A DNA stretch of 64,000 nt, taken from Ianthella basta (Eukaryota > Porifera > Demospongiae > Verongiida > Ianthellidae). Below the pieces are notes generated by a model. That model was not told where the DNA came from and did not search any database. It was given only the letters and a program-made list of their open reading frames with translations. The stretch's first letter is position 1. Each line of letters starts with the position of its first letter. The stretch spans positions 9,022,714 to 9,086,713 of the forward strand of contig OZ025869.1 in assembly GCA_964019415.1 (NCBI GenBank). Reading direction: 5' to 3'. This document shows, in pieces, positions 29,319 through 44,300 of this stretch. The translations under genes were made by a program, and so were the position numbers.

Positions 29319-32300
29319 CAGAACAATCGCCTGTAACATGGCAATAAATAGGCTGATACTGATGATAGAACATGGCGCTGCTTCAACTGGCCATACTTCT
29401 TGATGTAATGGAGGTAGTCTCTCCACAACCACAACTGTACTCCTCATCTTCACAATTACATAATACTTACAATGCCAGTGAAAGGAAATATCTGATCAAT
29501 GTATGCGTCTTCAATCGTCTAAGGGCGGGAAAAGGGGGGAGGTTGTGGGGAGTTGAGAGGAAGGATAGATGGTGGATGATGCACGCACACACACTACACA
29601 CGCACGCTCATGCACTCGCTACTACAAGACTACCTAATACAGTGCACTTGCATGTGTGGTTGTCTGTGCTCACACTCGACAGACTTCTAGCAGGCTTAAT
29701 TAATAGCGATGGTGCATCATAAACTTATGCAAAACTTACATTCCTGGTCTTCAGACTGGACAAATTTGCTTCCAAAGTCGACTTCGCTTCTGTGGCTAGC
29801 GATTCTCAGTCTTGCAGTGCTGCTCCTTTATGCTCTAGAAAGGCTTCTTCGGACAGCACAAGTTGCCTAGGATACGAACAAGTGTGTTATGCAAGGACAC
29901 AAAATGGCAGTCGAACGGATGTGCAATAGCTTAAAGTGGCAGCGTAGGTGTGATTGTCACACCAACTGATGTGACTAATCACACCATAGGTGTGGGTGCT
30001 GATTGATGTGATCGCCACACCGTAGTTTTAACAGTGTAGGCATGGAGATCACTAAAAATTTGACAACTGCTAATGTACATAGGTTAGTCAGAAAACCAAG
30101 TTGTGTGCCAGGTTTAGAGCACAGAAATCGATTATGCATTGCCCACTGATAATTATCTATAATTATCAGTTTCCAAGATACTTTTATTTTTGTAGACACT
30201 TCAGGCACTGTCTGCCTATGTTGTTAGACTATTATCACAACTAGGCATCTGCATGGAAAAGAAGCAAAGTCATTCCTGATCAGTGTGATGACCTCAGCTA
30301 GAGAGCACAGACGTTTACACCATACTACATTCTTAAGTAAAGCTGATAATGACCTGCTCAAGGTACAAACCATAGTCAGTGTCCCACTCTGCCAACTCAC
30401 TCCACCGACCAAGGAAAGGTGACATGAACTGCATGACAATGACCCTGGAAACCGTGAAGCACCTCAGAATGGCACACAAGCAAGTTACACTCTAAGGTTG
30501 TCTCAGCTACACTGCCGAGAGTTTGTGTCATCAAGCACCAGTCTAAGTGAAATTAGACTATGATACAACAAACTCCTTTAATACAATGTTGGTTGAAAAT
30601 GGAAGTGCTCTAAATCGCTTACCTCACCTCTGATTCAACTTATACCACCTCTGGTATCTCCTAGAGCATTACGGTAAACTTTTGTCACTGTAGCTGCAGC
30701 AAGTATGGAGTGAGGTTAACTTGTGCACTGTTCCAAGGTACTTCATGGCAACTGGGCTTCACAGAGTCACTATCATGCAGTTTACACAACTGTTTACTGC
30801 TCGGCTATATTCTGTCATCATTTCTAGCTAGAACTCGCTAGCGTACGTCCTTTCCATATTAATGCAGGTTGCTGTCATAGCCTTAGACCAAAGCCGTCAG
30901 TGTGTACAGGAATAGAAAACCTTGGAAACCAAAATAAGTACCCTTGCACTTCACATGTGGGCCTCAATAATAATCAATTCTCCATGGTGTACTGAATCCT
31001 ATAGATACCTAGGACGTAGAATGTAGAAGAAGAGGCTCATTGCTACGCTGTTCAATATAGGCGAATACGTAGTTTGTGGGCAATACGTAGCAGATTATTC
31101 AACAACTGAATGCAGGACGTTTCGGCCCAAAGGCCTTCGTTTCGTACGCAGTTGACGAAGGCCTTCGGGCTGAAACGTCCTGCATTCAGTTGTTGAATAA
31201 TCTGCTACGTATTGCCCACAAACTACGTATTCGCCTAGATACCTAGGACCTCAGTCTAACTATTTAGAGGCACATGTCTAAAATATAGCAGTATGCCTTG
31301 ATATGTGACTAATCAGATTGCAGGGAGGAGAAATCTTAATTGCAGCAAGACATATAATTGTTAGAAACTGTTTCTGCTCTGAGGTGTGTTCATTTTATAC
31401 ATACCTCACAATGGCCTATTTAGTACAGTTGTATATATAACACTAACATACACTGCAGTGTCTATGACAGTGTGGTGTATGCTGCACAGAGAGTAACTGT
31501 TCATTCTGTGTCTATGCTGTCCACTGTTTTCTTGATTTAGGTGACAAAATGAATTTCATCTCAAAGTTTGGTGTTACTGACAAGGACGTGACTGTGGAGG
31601 AAACAAGCACTATAACATGCTGCACAAGTGATGGTTATAGTGTGGGTGGAATAAGAATGAAGCAGGCTATGAGTCCGGAGTGGAATTATTTTGAGGTGAC
31701 ACTCACATCTACACACAAAGATGGCGCAATAGGAATAGGGATTGGTCACGAGAGGTACCAACTCTCTAGTATGCCAGGCTGGGATGCTGGCAGCATTGGC
31801 TACCACTCAGATGACGGTGGATTGTTCCATGAAGCCGGATTTCCAAAGCTGCGTAGACTAACCTGCACAACTGGTGACAGAATGGGGTGTGGTGTTGATT
31901 TCTCCCCAAGTGATGATGGCCATGTTCGTGTGTGGTTTACTAAGAATGATGAGATGGTTATCAAGCCTCGAGTAGTGGAGCTTCCAGTCCGTCCATCACC
32001 CAAGTTGTACCCACTGATTTGCATGCGAAGGCCAGGCCAGAAAGCTGAATACATGGGACACTGGCAGAAACCACTTCCTACGGAGGATGAAAGTAAGCTC
32101 ACTGTTTTGTTTGTATGTATAGAAATATTGCTGGTCACCACATATATTGTGTATATGTGTGTATTGCACTCCTGTTAGTGTTATTAGCCCACATAGTATA
32201 TATACATCCTCGTTTGTATGAGCACACTATGTGTGAACTCTCTGTGCAGACCACTGAGCAGCACTACTGATAGTTGATGAATTTTATATTGTGCACATTT

Positions 32301-35300
32301 CATGATAATGTAGATAATAATTGTGCTAATTGTGTAGCTCTGACTGTAACTCTGACTGACAACTGTGAATTGTCGTAGTTGTGTAACTCCAGCCTGCTTC
32401 TTTTCCCTTTTCTTTTGAGGCCGCAGCTATAACTGTGCATGTTTTTTCCTCGAAACGTTTTGGCAGCGTTGGGCTCCCCCCCACCTGTCCCATGATGCAT
32501 GCAATTTCATGTACTTGTACTGGCTTTGCAATAATTATGGTGACAAGTTACTAACTAGAGCCCTTCACTGTCGAGCAACAATTTTGTAGCTTCGAAACAA
32601 ATGAATCTCAGCAGGCACATATTGTATTCATTTGTATTGTATTCACTGTGTAAGGCATGTGCATCATTAATATTCCAGATTCGTATGCCATCTAAATTTT
32701 CTCAAAGTGATTCATTGGAAAGGTGCTGGACTGCTTGATTAAGTCACTGCAATCTCATCCATTGTTGAAACTCTTTGTGTAGTCAAGCATGCTTGGCCCT
32801 CAAATGCTGCACCAACTTCGTAGTCCTGTAACTCTTAGAATTCTTACTGCTGTGCGATACTTTCTGGTTGAAGGCCTGGTGCACTATGAAGTTTGCGTCC
32901 TCAGCCATGGTGAAGTAGTCCCACACTGGTGACGTCTTCTTTTCTGGTGATTCCATGTGTAGCTAGATCCAGAACAAACCAACAGCAAGCACAACAAGGG
33001 ATCCACTCTTTACTCACAAACGTCACGTGCTTGCTGTGACGTGATTGGAAAATACATACGTAATTGGTATGAGGATGAAAGAAAAAATGATTACCAATAA
33101 GGTTAAAGAGGCCCAATATTGGCCAATACTAATTGCTAATCTGATGATTGGGGCAAATTTAAGAATAATATGCAAAACTGGTTGATAAGGTGCCAGTTGC
33201 CTGGTTATCCTTTCTACATGCTATTGTACTGGCTGCTAGTAGTGTGTTCATTGCATTGTGTGCATCATTAAACTTCTGTTATCCACTGTTTTCTCGATAC
33301 AGGTGGCCCAAGAAAGAAATTCCTCCCAGAGTCTTATATCGCTGATCAGGTGGAGGTGACTGGGACTGAATTCCCCACGATGCGATCCATTGGAGGCCCC
33401 AATAGCCACGGTGGTGTGAGAATCAAAGAGGCCATGAATTCAGAGTGCAACTATTTTGAGGTGAAAATTATGCACCGGGTTGGAGCAGGAGAATTAGCAA
33501 TTGGAGTGGGCCACAAGGATTATCCCCTCTACAGAATGCCAGGCTGGGATGATAACAGCATTGGTTATCATGCAGATGATGGTGGCTTGTATCATGAAAG
33601 GGGATTTCCTCTGCTGCATGGACCTACCTGTACCGTTGGAGATAGGATGGGGTGTGGTGTGGATTTTACCCTTAGTGAAGATGGCCATGTTCGTGTGTGG
33701 TTCACAAAGAATGACCAGATGGTTATCAACCCTCATACAGTGAAGCTTCCAGATGATTCTGGTCTGTACCCACTGATATGCATGAAATGGTCGGGCCAAC
33801 AAGTTCGATACATGGGACTTTGTGGAAAGACCCCTCCTTCAAAGGGAGTTGGTAAGCTTCTGTTATAGTCCTTCATATGAAGTGAAGGTTCGGGCATGAG
33901 AAGGGTACATAGTTCTCATTGCACCAGTTTTAAATCGGGTTGGATCCTTGCCAATATACACCTAATATTGAGATCTTCCACATGGTGAAATTGGAAGCTT
34001 CACCTTAAGGAAGTCTTCAAGACCAGAGCATCTGGTTGGAATGTTGGCAAGCGGTCTAACCCTGATTTGATGTGTTGGACTACTGTTGTCTTGTAGACAT
34101 CAGTTTGCTTACCAATTTATCTGTGATTCTAGGTCATTTCTCCATTGGCATCGGGGAAGAACACTCTGAATTGCAAGGTTTGTGCAGCCCACCCTATTTG
34201 TATGTGCTATCATAGTCAGACTGGAGTAGCGTATGTAACAGTGGAAGTACTTGTACGGTCACCTTATGTGATGTACGTATTTGTGAAACCTGCATGTTTA
34301 CATATGTATGTAGGTGTTGCTAAACTGATTTAAGGGAATAGGGAGGAGAAAGCCTGGTACTATGGCCTATATCTCTCTTCACTACGCTCATAGCTCAGTC
34401 TGTATTAACATCTGGACACTTTGTTGACTACTTCTGTATCCATGTTTGTATTCCATTCCCGTTGTACGGAAACCTTTGCTTTTGTGTACTGCATGTGGCA
34501 CTGATGTGTGAATCTGTGAATATATGTAATGGACAAAGTGACATCTTCACACTTCCTATTTGATGGTAGTTCACATACTGTTTGGAGTAACAACTACACA
34601 TGCACAAGTTTTGCATACAAGTATGTTGAAGTTACCCATGGCCCTAACCTAACTCATTGTGACATACGTATTACCGACAGTATGGTGTTTCTGCTGTGAT
34701 TGCAGATGATGTGGCTATTGCCATCCACGATGAACAGCCTGTTGCACAAGGTTTGTGAAGCCCACCCTAATTATTGTTTGGGTCACTATTCCATGTGATT
34801 TTGTGTAATACATAAGAAAGGGTATGGTTATGTAGTACTGGCATAATGGTCTTTTAACATATGTTGGAAAATGGTAGCTGTTAGAGAGAATGTATGCATT
34901 AGCTGTGTGTTCAAGTAACATTAGTATGTTCCCAATGGCCCTACATATTCTGAGCCCACTAACTTTACTCATTATGGCATTTAAGGTTACCAATGTTCTT
35001 GTGTCCACACTGTAATTGCAGATGATGTGGCACTTTCCATCCATGAAGAACAGCCTATAGCGCAAGGTATGTGAAGCTCACCTTAATTATATTTTTGCTG
35101 TAATTATTATTACTGTTTGGAGTAACATTTCAGTGGAACTATGATATGTTTGAGAAATGTATGTGTATGCATTACTCTTCCTGCCAAAGTAACCATTATC
35201 AGAGTAACGCAGGTGTCGCTTGACACCTTCCCACAATGGGGAAAGGTTCAAGTACTGTTGCATACATTGACTTCTGCATGGTGCAACTATATTTAGTTGT

Positions 35301-38300
35301 GTTAGCTCAGCAGACAGCTCTTTAACACCTGGACTGCATTATAACTAATGTTAAATGTTCAAAAATACTCTGTCAATTTTGATGGATAGCCCCAAACTTG
35401 TTAGGAATATGGATACATGTTTTGGTGTTGGAGCTGTTTTGTTTGAATACTAACTCATTCTAGTTGCAATAAATGCATTCAAGTGCAATAATTGCATTCC
35501 AGAGCAACAAGTCAAAGTTCGCAATGGTAACCGACCCTTTATCCCTTGTGGGAGGAGTCAAGGGACTCCTGACTACATCAGAGTGTGGTAGCAATATGAA
35601 ACTTCTGATGACCATAATATAGGTTAGACCGAGATCCGAGGCGTCTAAAGGATTTAGAACATCGAGGGAAACCAATTACTATAGAGGTGAGCATGCGAAG
35701 CGCAAGGGCCTCTATATTGGTTTCCAAGGTGTTCTAAATCTTGTAGATGCCGTCGGTTCTCAGTCTAAGGTGTTTAGACTAAGATAGCTACCAGCATCAA
35801 TATGGGAAAAGACTGCACTGACCAGTTCTACTGAGAAATGACGACAAAAAGATAGCCGAGTAGTCAAACAGCAGCATAAACTGCTAAGCAACGATCCTGC
35901 GTAGCCCAGCTGCAGTGAAGAACCTTGGAACAGAGCTAAAGTTTATTTCGCTCCCAGCTTGTCGCAGCTACATTGTTGAAAATTTGCCTTAAAGCACTAG
36001 AAGCTACCAGAAGTGGTATATTTTAAATGAGCGGTGGTATAAGTTGAATCAGAGGTGATATAAGCAATTTAGAACACCTCCGCTGAACCAATCAGATTAC
36101 AGCAATTGTTTGCATCATAGTCTAATTTTATATATTCGCAAATCTAATTTTGGCAAACTTTCCTAATCTTGTCTTCAGCCTCTCTAGAAAAAAATCAACT
36201 TGTGCTGTATAAGAAAGCTCGTCGTTTTCGCGTTGCTAAACGCTAAGCACTCCTAAGAATACAGAATGCGGATACTCAGGCTTAGTTCCATTATATATAA
36301 GATAGCAGGAAAGCCCGCCTTTGGCGGGCTTCCCTGCTCCGGCACCCGTATGACGGCTGCTGCACAATAGCTACTCCACGACAGTGTGGCTTATGATTGT
36401 GAGGGTATGCCAGCTGGTAGGCCGCAATCATAGCTATGCATGCATGTTGTAGGCGATACTGTGTAGCATGATGTGGACAGAGATGGGTATGACATAAAAA
36501 CAACTGCAAAATTTGTAGTCTAAGAATGGAACTGAAGAACAGTGTATGTGGGCATATCAAGTAAATTGGAAGCTTATGTATGCTTAGGGAAACATTATGT
36601 ATTAAGATGGTTTTGGACAGGTCAGGCATGGTACTGTTCCAGGTCAAAGTGTGATGAAAAGTCACTGATTGAGCTACTATATCTCACTTTGGCCTAGAAC
36701 AGCACTATGCATGTACTGTCCAAAACTATCAAGACATGTTGAGTGCACTTAAGCTCCAATACTTGATGTGCCCACACAGATATACAACGGTGGATAAAAG
36801 GTGCAAAATGTTGCCGACAGATTGTTAGCTATCACTGACTTGATGCAAAAGCGGCAATATGTTCACAGAAGGAAGAGGTCTATATACGATGCTGCTGCAT
36901 TGTAGACTCATATCAGAATGGTGTCATAGATAGTGTTGGCTGCAGCTCTGATGCTTCACAGAAGGAAGAAGTTTACCATTTTGCCGCATTTTAGTCTCAT
37001 ATTGCATCTGATTTACATCAGTATGGTGCCATAGATAGTGTTAGTTGCAGCGCTGTTGCATGGCAGAGCGCGAGCACTCTCCCTTTGGCATGGTGCTGCG
37101 TTTTAAAACGTTAAGTAACCAGAATCCCATATACGCAGACCGTAAACAGACAAAAACATGTCGTCTCTTCCCGTAACGGAGGGAAAACGTGCGGCGCTCT
37201 TCGCAGGCGCGGCGACTCATCTTTCGTCTACACCCTTATAACCATCACCATGCGGCGCTCTGTAATAATCTTGAGTTTCGTGTCGATTGCGCGCAAACTG
37301 TGTTAGAAGTTCGCAAACAGAGGATTTGAGCTGTACCAAAATATATAGAGATATGCACATATTCTATAAATGTTACTGTTGGCATATAAGCAATATGATG
37401 ATATGCATGCACTGAAGTACTTTGATAATCTGCCATACATCCCATATAGAGAGCTTTTTTAATGCTTATCTTATCCATTTTCCAATGTCATCTGGATTCA
37501 GGTGACGGCATGAACTTCATCTCAATGTTTGGTTCTACTGTGGAGGATGCAACTGTTGAGACTGAAGGAGAACTCACCACTATATGCAGTTGTAATGAAC
37601 ATGGTGGTATTGCCGGGGTATTGATGAAACATGCAATGGACAAGCAGTGGAACTATTTCGAGGTGAAAATAACAGACACAGTCGATGATGGGGAAATTGG
37701 AATTGGACTTGGCCACAAGAATTACTCGCTCTCTAACATGCCAGGCTGGCGTAATCGCAGCATTGGGTATCACGCAGATAACGGAGGATTTTATCATGAA
37801 TGTGGAGTTGCACAGCTGCATGGACCAACCTGTACTGTTGGAGACAGAATGGGATGTGGTATAGATTTCACCCCAAGTGCAGATGGCATTGTTCGGGTGT
37901 GGTTCACCAAGAATGACAAGGTGGTTTTTCACCCTCAAACCCTGGATCATCCAGTTGATTCAGAATCCATGTTCTACCCACTGATATGTATGCGAGGATC
38001 AGGTCAGAAAGTTCAGTATATGGGACATCAGCAAAAAAACTATCAACCTACTGAGAAAGTCGGTATGCCTACTGTTGCGCACATGCTTGTAGGGAATGAA
38101 TGTGTCCACCAAATAGTCTCTAGTTGGACAAGTTCATGTGTTTATTGGAGTTGTCATAGTCATGTGTGTATGCTGCAGCATGCTATATTATATTTACATC
38201 CTTAGCTTTTCTAGGTATACTTAACTACATGAAAGACAACATTCGGAACTACACATGGTAAGGAAAGAGGGGGGAAGGAAAACATGACAGTGAACTGGAC

Positions 38301-41300
38301 CAGCTTCAGCAACCTCCAGATCTTTAGCCAACCCTTTAGCAGCTGGGTTACTGGTCACTACCAACAGCCACTGGTCGGCTAAAGATCTGGAGAGTGCCAG
38401 TGCTGGTCTGGTTCATCGCCATTTTCCCCTTCCCCCCTCTTTCCTTACCATGTGTAGTTCCAAGCATTGTCTTTTCATTCATGTCACCATGGTACATAGG
38501 CCATCTTAATACTTAACTACATCAGAAATGATTGCGTGTCGGAAATAACATAAATGTGCATTCGTGTACTTGTGGGGAACGTTATATATTAAATGACAGG
38601 TTATCTATTGCAGCCTCCATTCCAAGGAATGATCTGATATTTCAACTTTTTGGGGGACTCTAAAATTTGGTGTAGCTCTCTAATTTCAGCCATGGTACCA
38701 GGGTACTGCATAATGCATCTAGCGAAACGGTATCTAGCAATAGTAAATATTGTCATCCAACATTGTAATTGTGGGATTTGAGTAGCACAAGTCGCAGCCA
38801 CAGCTATTATCATAGACATTTTCTTCCTCAGTGAAGCATACAAATGCATCCCCCATATAGGGCTCCATACCTTCTTCTAGATGTCAGACCAGCATGAAAT
38901 ACACATTATTATGATGGAGAGAAGCACCTATTCTATTCACATACCCGCCCAGAGAATGGCAGCATAGAGAATAGTTTCTATTTTGCAAGTAGCTCTGATG
39001 GTAGATGCAAGTGAAAATATTTCCTCCTAGAATGAATTTCCAAAAGTGAGAATTCTAAACGTTGCAGACCTATCAGCTGTACCTTCATGCCATAGTATAC
39101 CTTGCCCCAATGACTAATGTTTGACATTCTTGTGATGATTTATGTTGAAATTAAGTTCACATAAATGTGACATCTTAGTGACATTTTCTGTCTACTAAGT
39201 TACAGAAACAAACTCCTCCCACATGTACAGTCATTCGTGTATGTATGTAGGAAGATACACCTATGAAACGTTTGATTTAGTACCTACTACCCTTGTATCT
39301 GTAATCAGACTACTTTCTAAGTGCTATTGCAATGGCTATTTTCTTACCTTGACTCAGGTGACAGAATGAACTTCATCTCAACATTTGATACTACACATCA
39401 AGTGAATGTTAAGAAGGAAAGAGGGACAGACTTCTCCATAATACAATCCCTTAGAGGCCAAACGAGACACAGTGGTATCAGAATGGAACAGGCCATGAAT
39501 CAAGAGTGGAACTATTTTGAGGTGGAAATTATGCACACAGTTGGAGATGGAGAAATAGGAATAGGAGTTGGCCACAAGGATTACCTCCTGTCCAGAATGC
39601 CAGGCTGGGATGATGATAGCATTGGCTACCATGCAGATGACGGTGGTTTGTTTCATGAAGATGGATTTCCCATTTTGAACGGACCAACCTGCAGAACCGG
39701 TGACAGAATGGGGTGTGGTGTGGACTTCACCTCAATAGGCCATGTTCATGTGTGGTTCACAAAGAATGGTCAAATGGTTATCAGACCTCAACGAGTGGAA
39801 CTTCCAGAACATTTGGATTCTAATCTATACCCGCTAATTGGCATGTGGGAAGGCCAGAAAGTCCGATACTTGGGGCACTGTAGGAAACCCCCTCCTACAG
39901 AAGAATTTGGTAAGCTTACTGTTATGGTTCATTCATATTTGTATGGGTATATCTGTTCACTGATTTACCTTCAGTTTGAACTGTATAATGTTCTTTTCAT
40001 GCTGTTGTCCAGTCAGTGCGTAAATGTGAATGCTATGGGACATGTTTAAGTAAAATGGCTTCCACATGAGTGAATACTGACTTATTATTGACAATGTAGA
40101 GGCTTGTATGTATATACCTACCTTATATGTATTTACTGTGTCTTGTGTGGGCGGATCAAAGGATTTTGAGTACTTCATTTTGCGTAATCTTGCAGCGTGC
40201 TTTATGTCCGTTCTTTATGGAAGTTAAAGATTGCTAGTGTGCCATGAAGTATGCTACAAGAAACAAAAGCAGTCAAACTCCTTACTTACGCTTATAAAGG
40301 TATCCGGTGCAGTGTAGTCTACTGAGATCGCGAATTTCAAAACTTTGGCATCATTTCTACTGAGATATGACCTTGCCACTCCGTAAGTGAAAGCCTAGCC
40401 CACTACCCATCCTTCGTTTCTGAAAGGTGGCAACAAGTGCTCTAACAACAGACAGAGGGTGCTTCACTAGTCCCTTTTGGGTCTCTTGAACTGGCAGTCC
40501 AAGCAGGCATCTTCGCACTAGCTAGCTAGCTAGCCGAAGGGACAGCAACAACGGCGGCAATAGTTGTTCTTTCGCTATGATAAAAGAACCACGTGCAGCT
40601 TGGATCTGTTATATTGAGGCTCATTGAGAGTCTTCTCGCCAGCGAAGGAGCGTTTTCACGCACTGCTGCTACAGCTATTTAATTTGCTCTTCCTTCCTTC
40701 TGACCAGAATGCAAGGCAAGTTTGAATGGAGTCAACCAATCATATTAGAGATGACACAATAGAATCAACCAAATATGGCTTGCAGATGATGCAATCGGAA
40801 ATGGAAGACTGAAGGCCGACCGTCCACCCGCGCAATTCACAATAAACCACTTAAAGTTGGTTAGGAGTCCCTTATGGGATTTATCACACTCGAGGTGATA
40901 CAGGTTGTTGATACAGCACTTGGCTTTGCCTCGTGCTGTGTCAGCAACTCAACCTCACCTCTCGTGCCATAAATCCCACAAGGGACTCCTATCCAACTTT
41001 AAGTAATACATGCCTATATACCCATGCGTACATAGTGAAACCCAATGGTTTTGTCCACTTCTAACAGGAACATGGTCTGCTTGTATGACTTTGCAGGTAT
41101 GCTGTATGATGTTGATGCCGAAGAGGACTCTACCAGTGAGCCATACATTATATGTAGTGTCTAGTTTGGCGGCCCTTTATCTAAGATATTTGACATGAAA
41201 TACTGTGCTGCGGCTCTAGTTAATCAGTGCTGTCTATGTAGGGATGGTAGTGGTTACTAATCTCCTTCTTTATACAATCTAGCACACTAATGAATCACTT

Positions 41301-44300
41301 CAATAACTTCAATCAACGCATGTGGGACATATCCATATGTAAACAATATGGCTTATGTGAGGCCAATTTTGACCTTCCGTATTCCCTTCCCTTTCTCTGC
41401 CAGATTGGGCCCAAATTGTGCAAACTTCATTCAATCTGAGCCCCTATCCTTATGCTACAAAAGTGTGCTTACAAATAGTGAATAATCATTCTCTATTCTG
41501 AGATATAGCGGCATTAGTGACTACGGTAAAATAGCACAAATCATTTTTGTGGCAAGTGAGAAACAGGCTGAATTAGAAACAGAGGGTATGGGCCAATACA
41601 CAATCAATCACTCTGACTTTTCTATGTTAGCACTTTTCCATGCAAAGTTACATTGATAAATGTAACTTCTCTCCTGCCCCCCAAAAGTTGTGCACCGTAT
41701 AACTCATCTGATTGTAAGTGCTCACATGGAAAAGTTAGATCATTTACTTGCCATTCATAATCGATCTTCACCGTGTGTCAGTGCCACAAGCTCACTTGCC
41801 ACCAGAAGATTTGCTGAGAAGACTACGTAGTTGCCAGCTTTATGGGCAGCCATTGTCACGTGACTTCCTCGTGACACCCTGTTAAAATGGAGCTTTGGGA
41901 AATGACTACGTAACCATCTTAAAGCTGTGCGCCAATGTCTAGCTGCCAACAGGAACGATTAGCTTTGCAATTGAAGCAGATTTGTGTGACGGGTCCCACG
42001 TTGTTGTACAATTTGTCTTGCGCATCACGCGCACATCACACGCTGTCACAGCATAACCACGGTAATGTTGAAGAATGTGATAAAACTGCATGGTTCACAC
42101 ACTAAGATAAACAAACTGAGCTAGCAGCGGACATATCCCACATGCAAATTTTGCCAATTGGCCAATCATCACCTGTCAATTTGCAGTTGTAGAACATTTT
42201 TACCTGATGAAGCCCAAGATAGGCGAAACGTCGCAATGAAAGATTGATTGAAGTTATTGAAGTGATTCATTAGTGTGCTAGATTGTCCAACGAAGAAGAT
42301 TAGTAATTCACCATTCAGCATGCTTAACAATTTCCACTGTGATGGCAGTGGTTGTTTGTATGCTTTGTTTGCATTACATGTAATACAAACAAAAAGTCAC
42401 ATTACTCCTGCACAGGACCGAAAACTGACAAATGAAGCTTCCCATGAAGAAGTGGGGACTAAAGAGAGCATACAGCTAACCTTGCTTCCGAGTGAAGGTG
42501 CACCTACATGTAGAGAGCACCTTTGACTTCCCATGTTCCGTGCTACAGTCTTCTCTGGTCGAGTTACCTTTTCATTCGTTTCGACCCGCTACTGTAATAC
42601 AAACAAAAAGTAGTGTTATCGCCGTATAGGGCTGAAAACTGGCAAAGAAGGCTACCCAAGAGGAAGCCCCTGCATTCAAGGATGTAGGACTGACTGTACA
42701 TTGCAACATTTTTGCATGTAGGGACAATGATTAATGCTCCACTGTGTATCAGCCTGTACGTGTTTCTTTCCTTTTTATGCCATCCCTACATCCTTGCTAT
42801 TTTTGTAGTAAATGTTAATTATTTCTAGTAAGATTTGACAGTTTGAACGGGTTAAAGTGGTAGAACAATGCCTCAGCTACAAATTAATGTCTTGCACATT
42901 CCGCTCCTAGTTTTAGGGAATCTATAACTATCCATATGTCTATAGGTATGTACTTATCCCCTATCTGTAAAGGGCCTACACTACGCCACTCTACCCACCT
43001 ATACCCTTTACGTTGTTCTTAACCAGGGGACCAGCTTAGGGCTGGAACACTGGCTTGGTCTTAAAGGTGCTGGGCCTCCCCGTGACCTTCGACCTTTGAC
43101 AGCAACCTCTGAACTTAGGCAAGCGTTTTCTATTAGATCACGCCTGGGGAACAAGCCCACACACCCTTTCACACCCTCAGAGAGAGCAGAGAGAAAACAA
43201 AAGAAAGAAAGAAAAGCACGCTGCGGCACCATTGTAACCAACTAGCTAGCCACTCACCATGAGGCAACTGATTGCGCATGCACGGTGTAACCACATACAT
43301 TTCGAGCGGGAGCGGACCACGCATGCGTGGTTGCTGGTGGTTTCAGGTGGCGTTATTGGTTGTGCTCACGCCTTGTGTTCACACAAGTGCCTGTATGCGG
43401 GATACGCGCCTCACGCATTAGGGGCACCGCTCATGATGCTGCAATTAACCTTGCTTAACACATTAACCTCCAACTAAGGCACACAGAAAAGGAGAAGACT
43501 CCAGTGTTCTCTTATAGTTGATAGCAGTAATGAACACATTTTGACATGAAATCAGCAAAACACGGCTATGTAGATTAATTTAAGGATAATTGACTTTTGC
43601 ATCTAACAGTTTAATGCCATGCATTCTTCAATCTGACCGTTCGCTTTCTCTCCACAACTCACCAACACTGAGAAACGGTCACTCAGCCACTCACAGGAAG
43701 TGGCTGACAGCGAAACATTCGTGTCTCCTTGGCGTACAATGCCCTCTACAGGCAAAGCCAGCAGTCAAAGCATCTGAAGCAATGCTATCTGTTCGATAGT
43801 GGCCAGAACAGAGGCCTGAATTAGTTCCTTCATAGCGTCACTATGAAGGAATGATTCTGGTATGTTAGTTAGCTTTGGCAACAGTCGGCCATTTTGTTGC
43901 ATTAATTGCCACGTGCACATTTCTGTTTTCACCTAATTTGAGGTTTATGTCAGCAATGCTGTTGATGTGCCTGGAATGCGATCAAGCTGCATTGTACTAT
44001 TTACAGGTCCACATAAACAGCACTACCATGCTATCTGAATACCGATGTAGTTGCTGGGATGTGTACTGAAGTACTTTGACAGGGTGCCATATGTGATACA
44101 TAGTGCTAATGATCATTGCTAATGTTCTTTGTTTTCTGCCATCACCTTGTTTTAGGTGGCCATGTTAACCTCATGTCAAAGTTTGGTTACTTCGAGGAGG
44201 AGGTGATTGTTAAAACAGAAGGAGAAATCACCCGGATGCAGAGTTGGAATAGACACTGTGGTATTGCTGGTGTAACAATGAAACAGGCAATGAACGAGAA

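Noticed and set aside
29064-29434. ORFs on both strands at the CA tract beside the retrotransposon relic
   Set aside because: Repeat translation. Only the part beyond the CA tract (WVERMLEP...) is retrotransposon-derived.
43690-43730. GGCTGACAGCGAAACATTCGTGTC as a third hammerhead
   Set aside because: It lacks CUGAUGA and a stem II; only GAAAC is shared.
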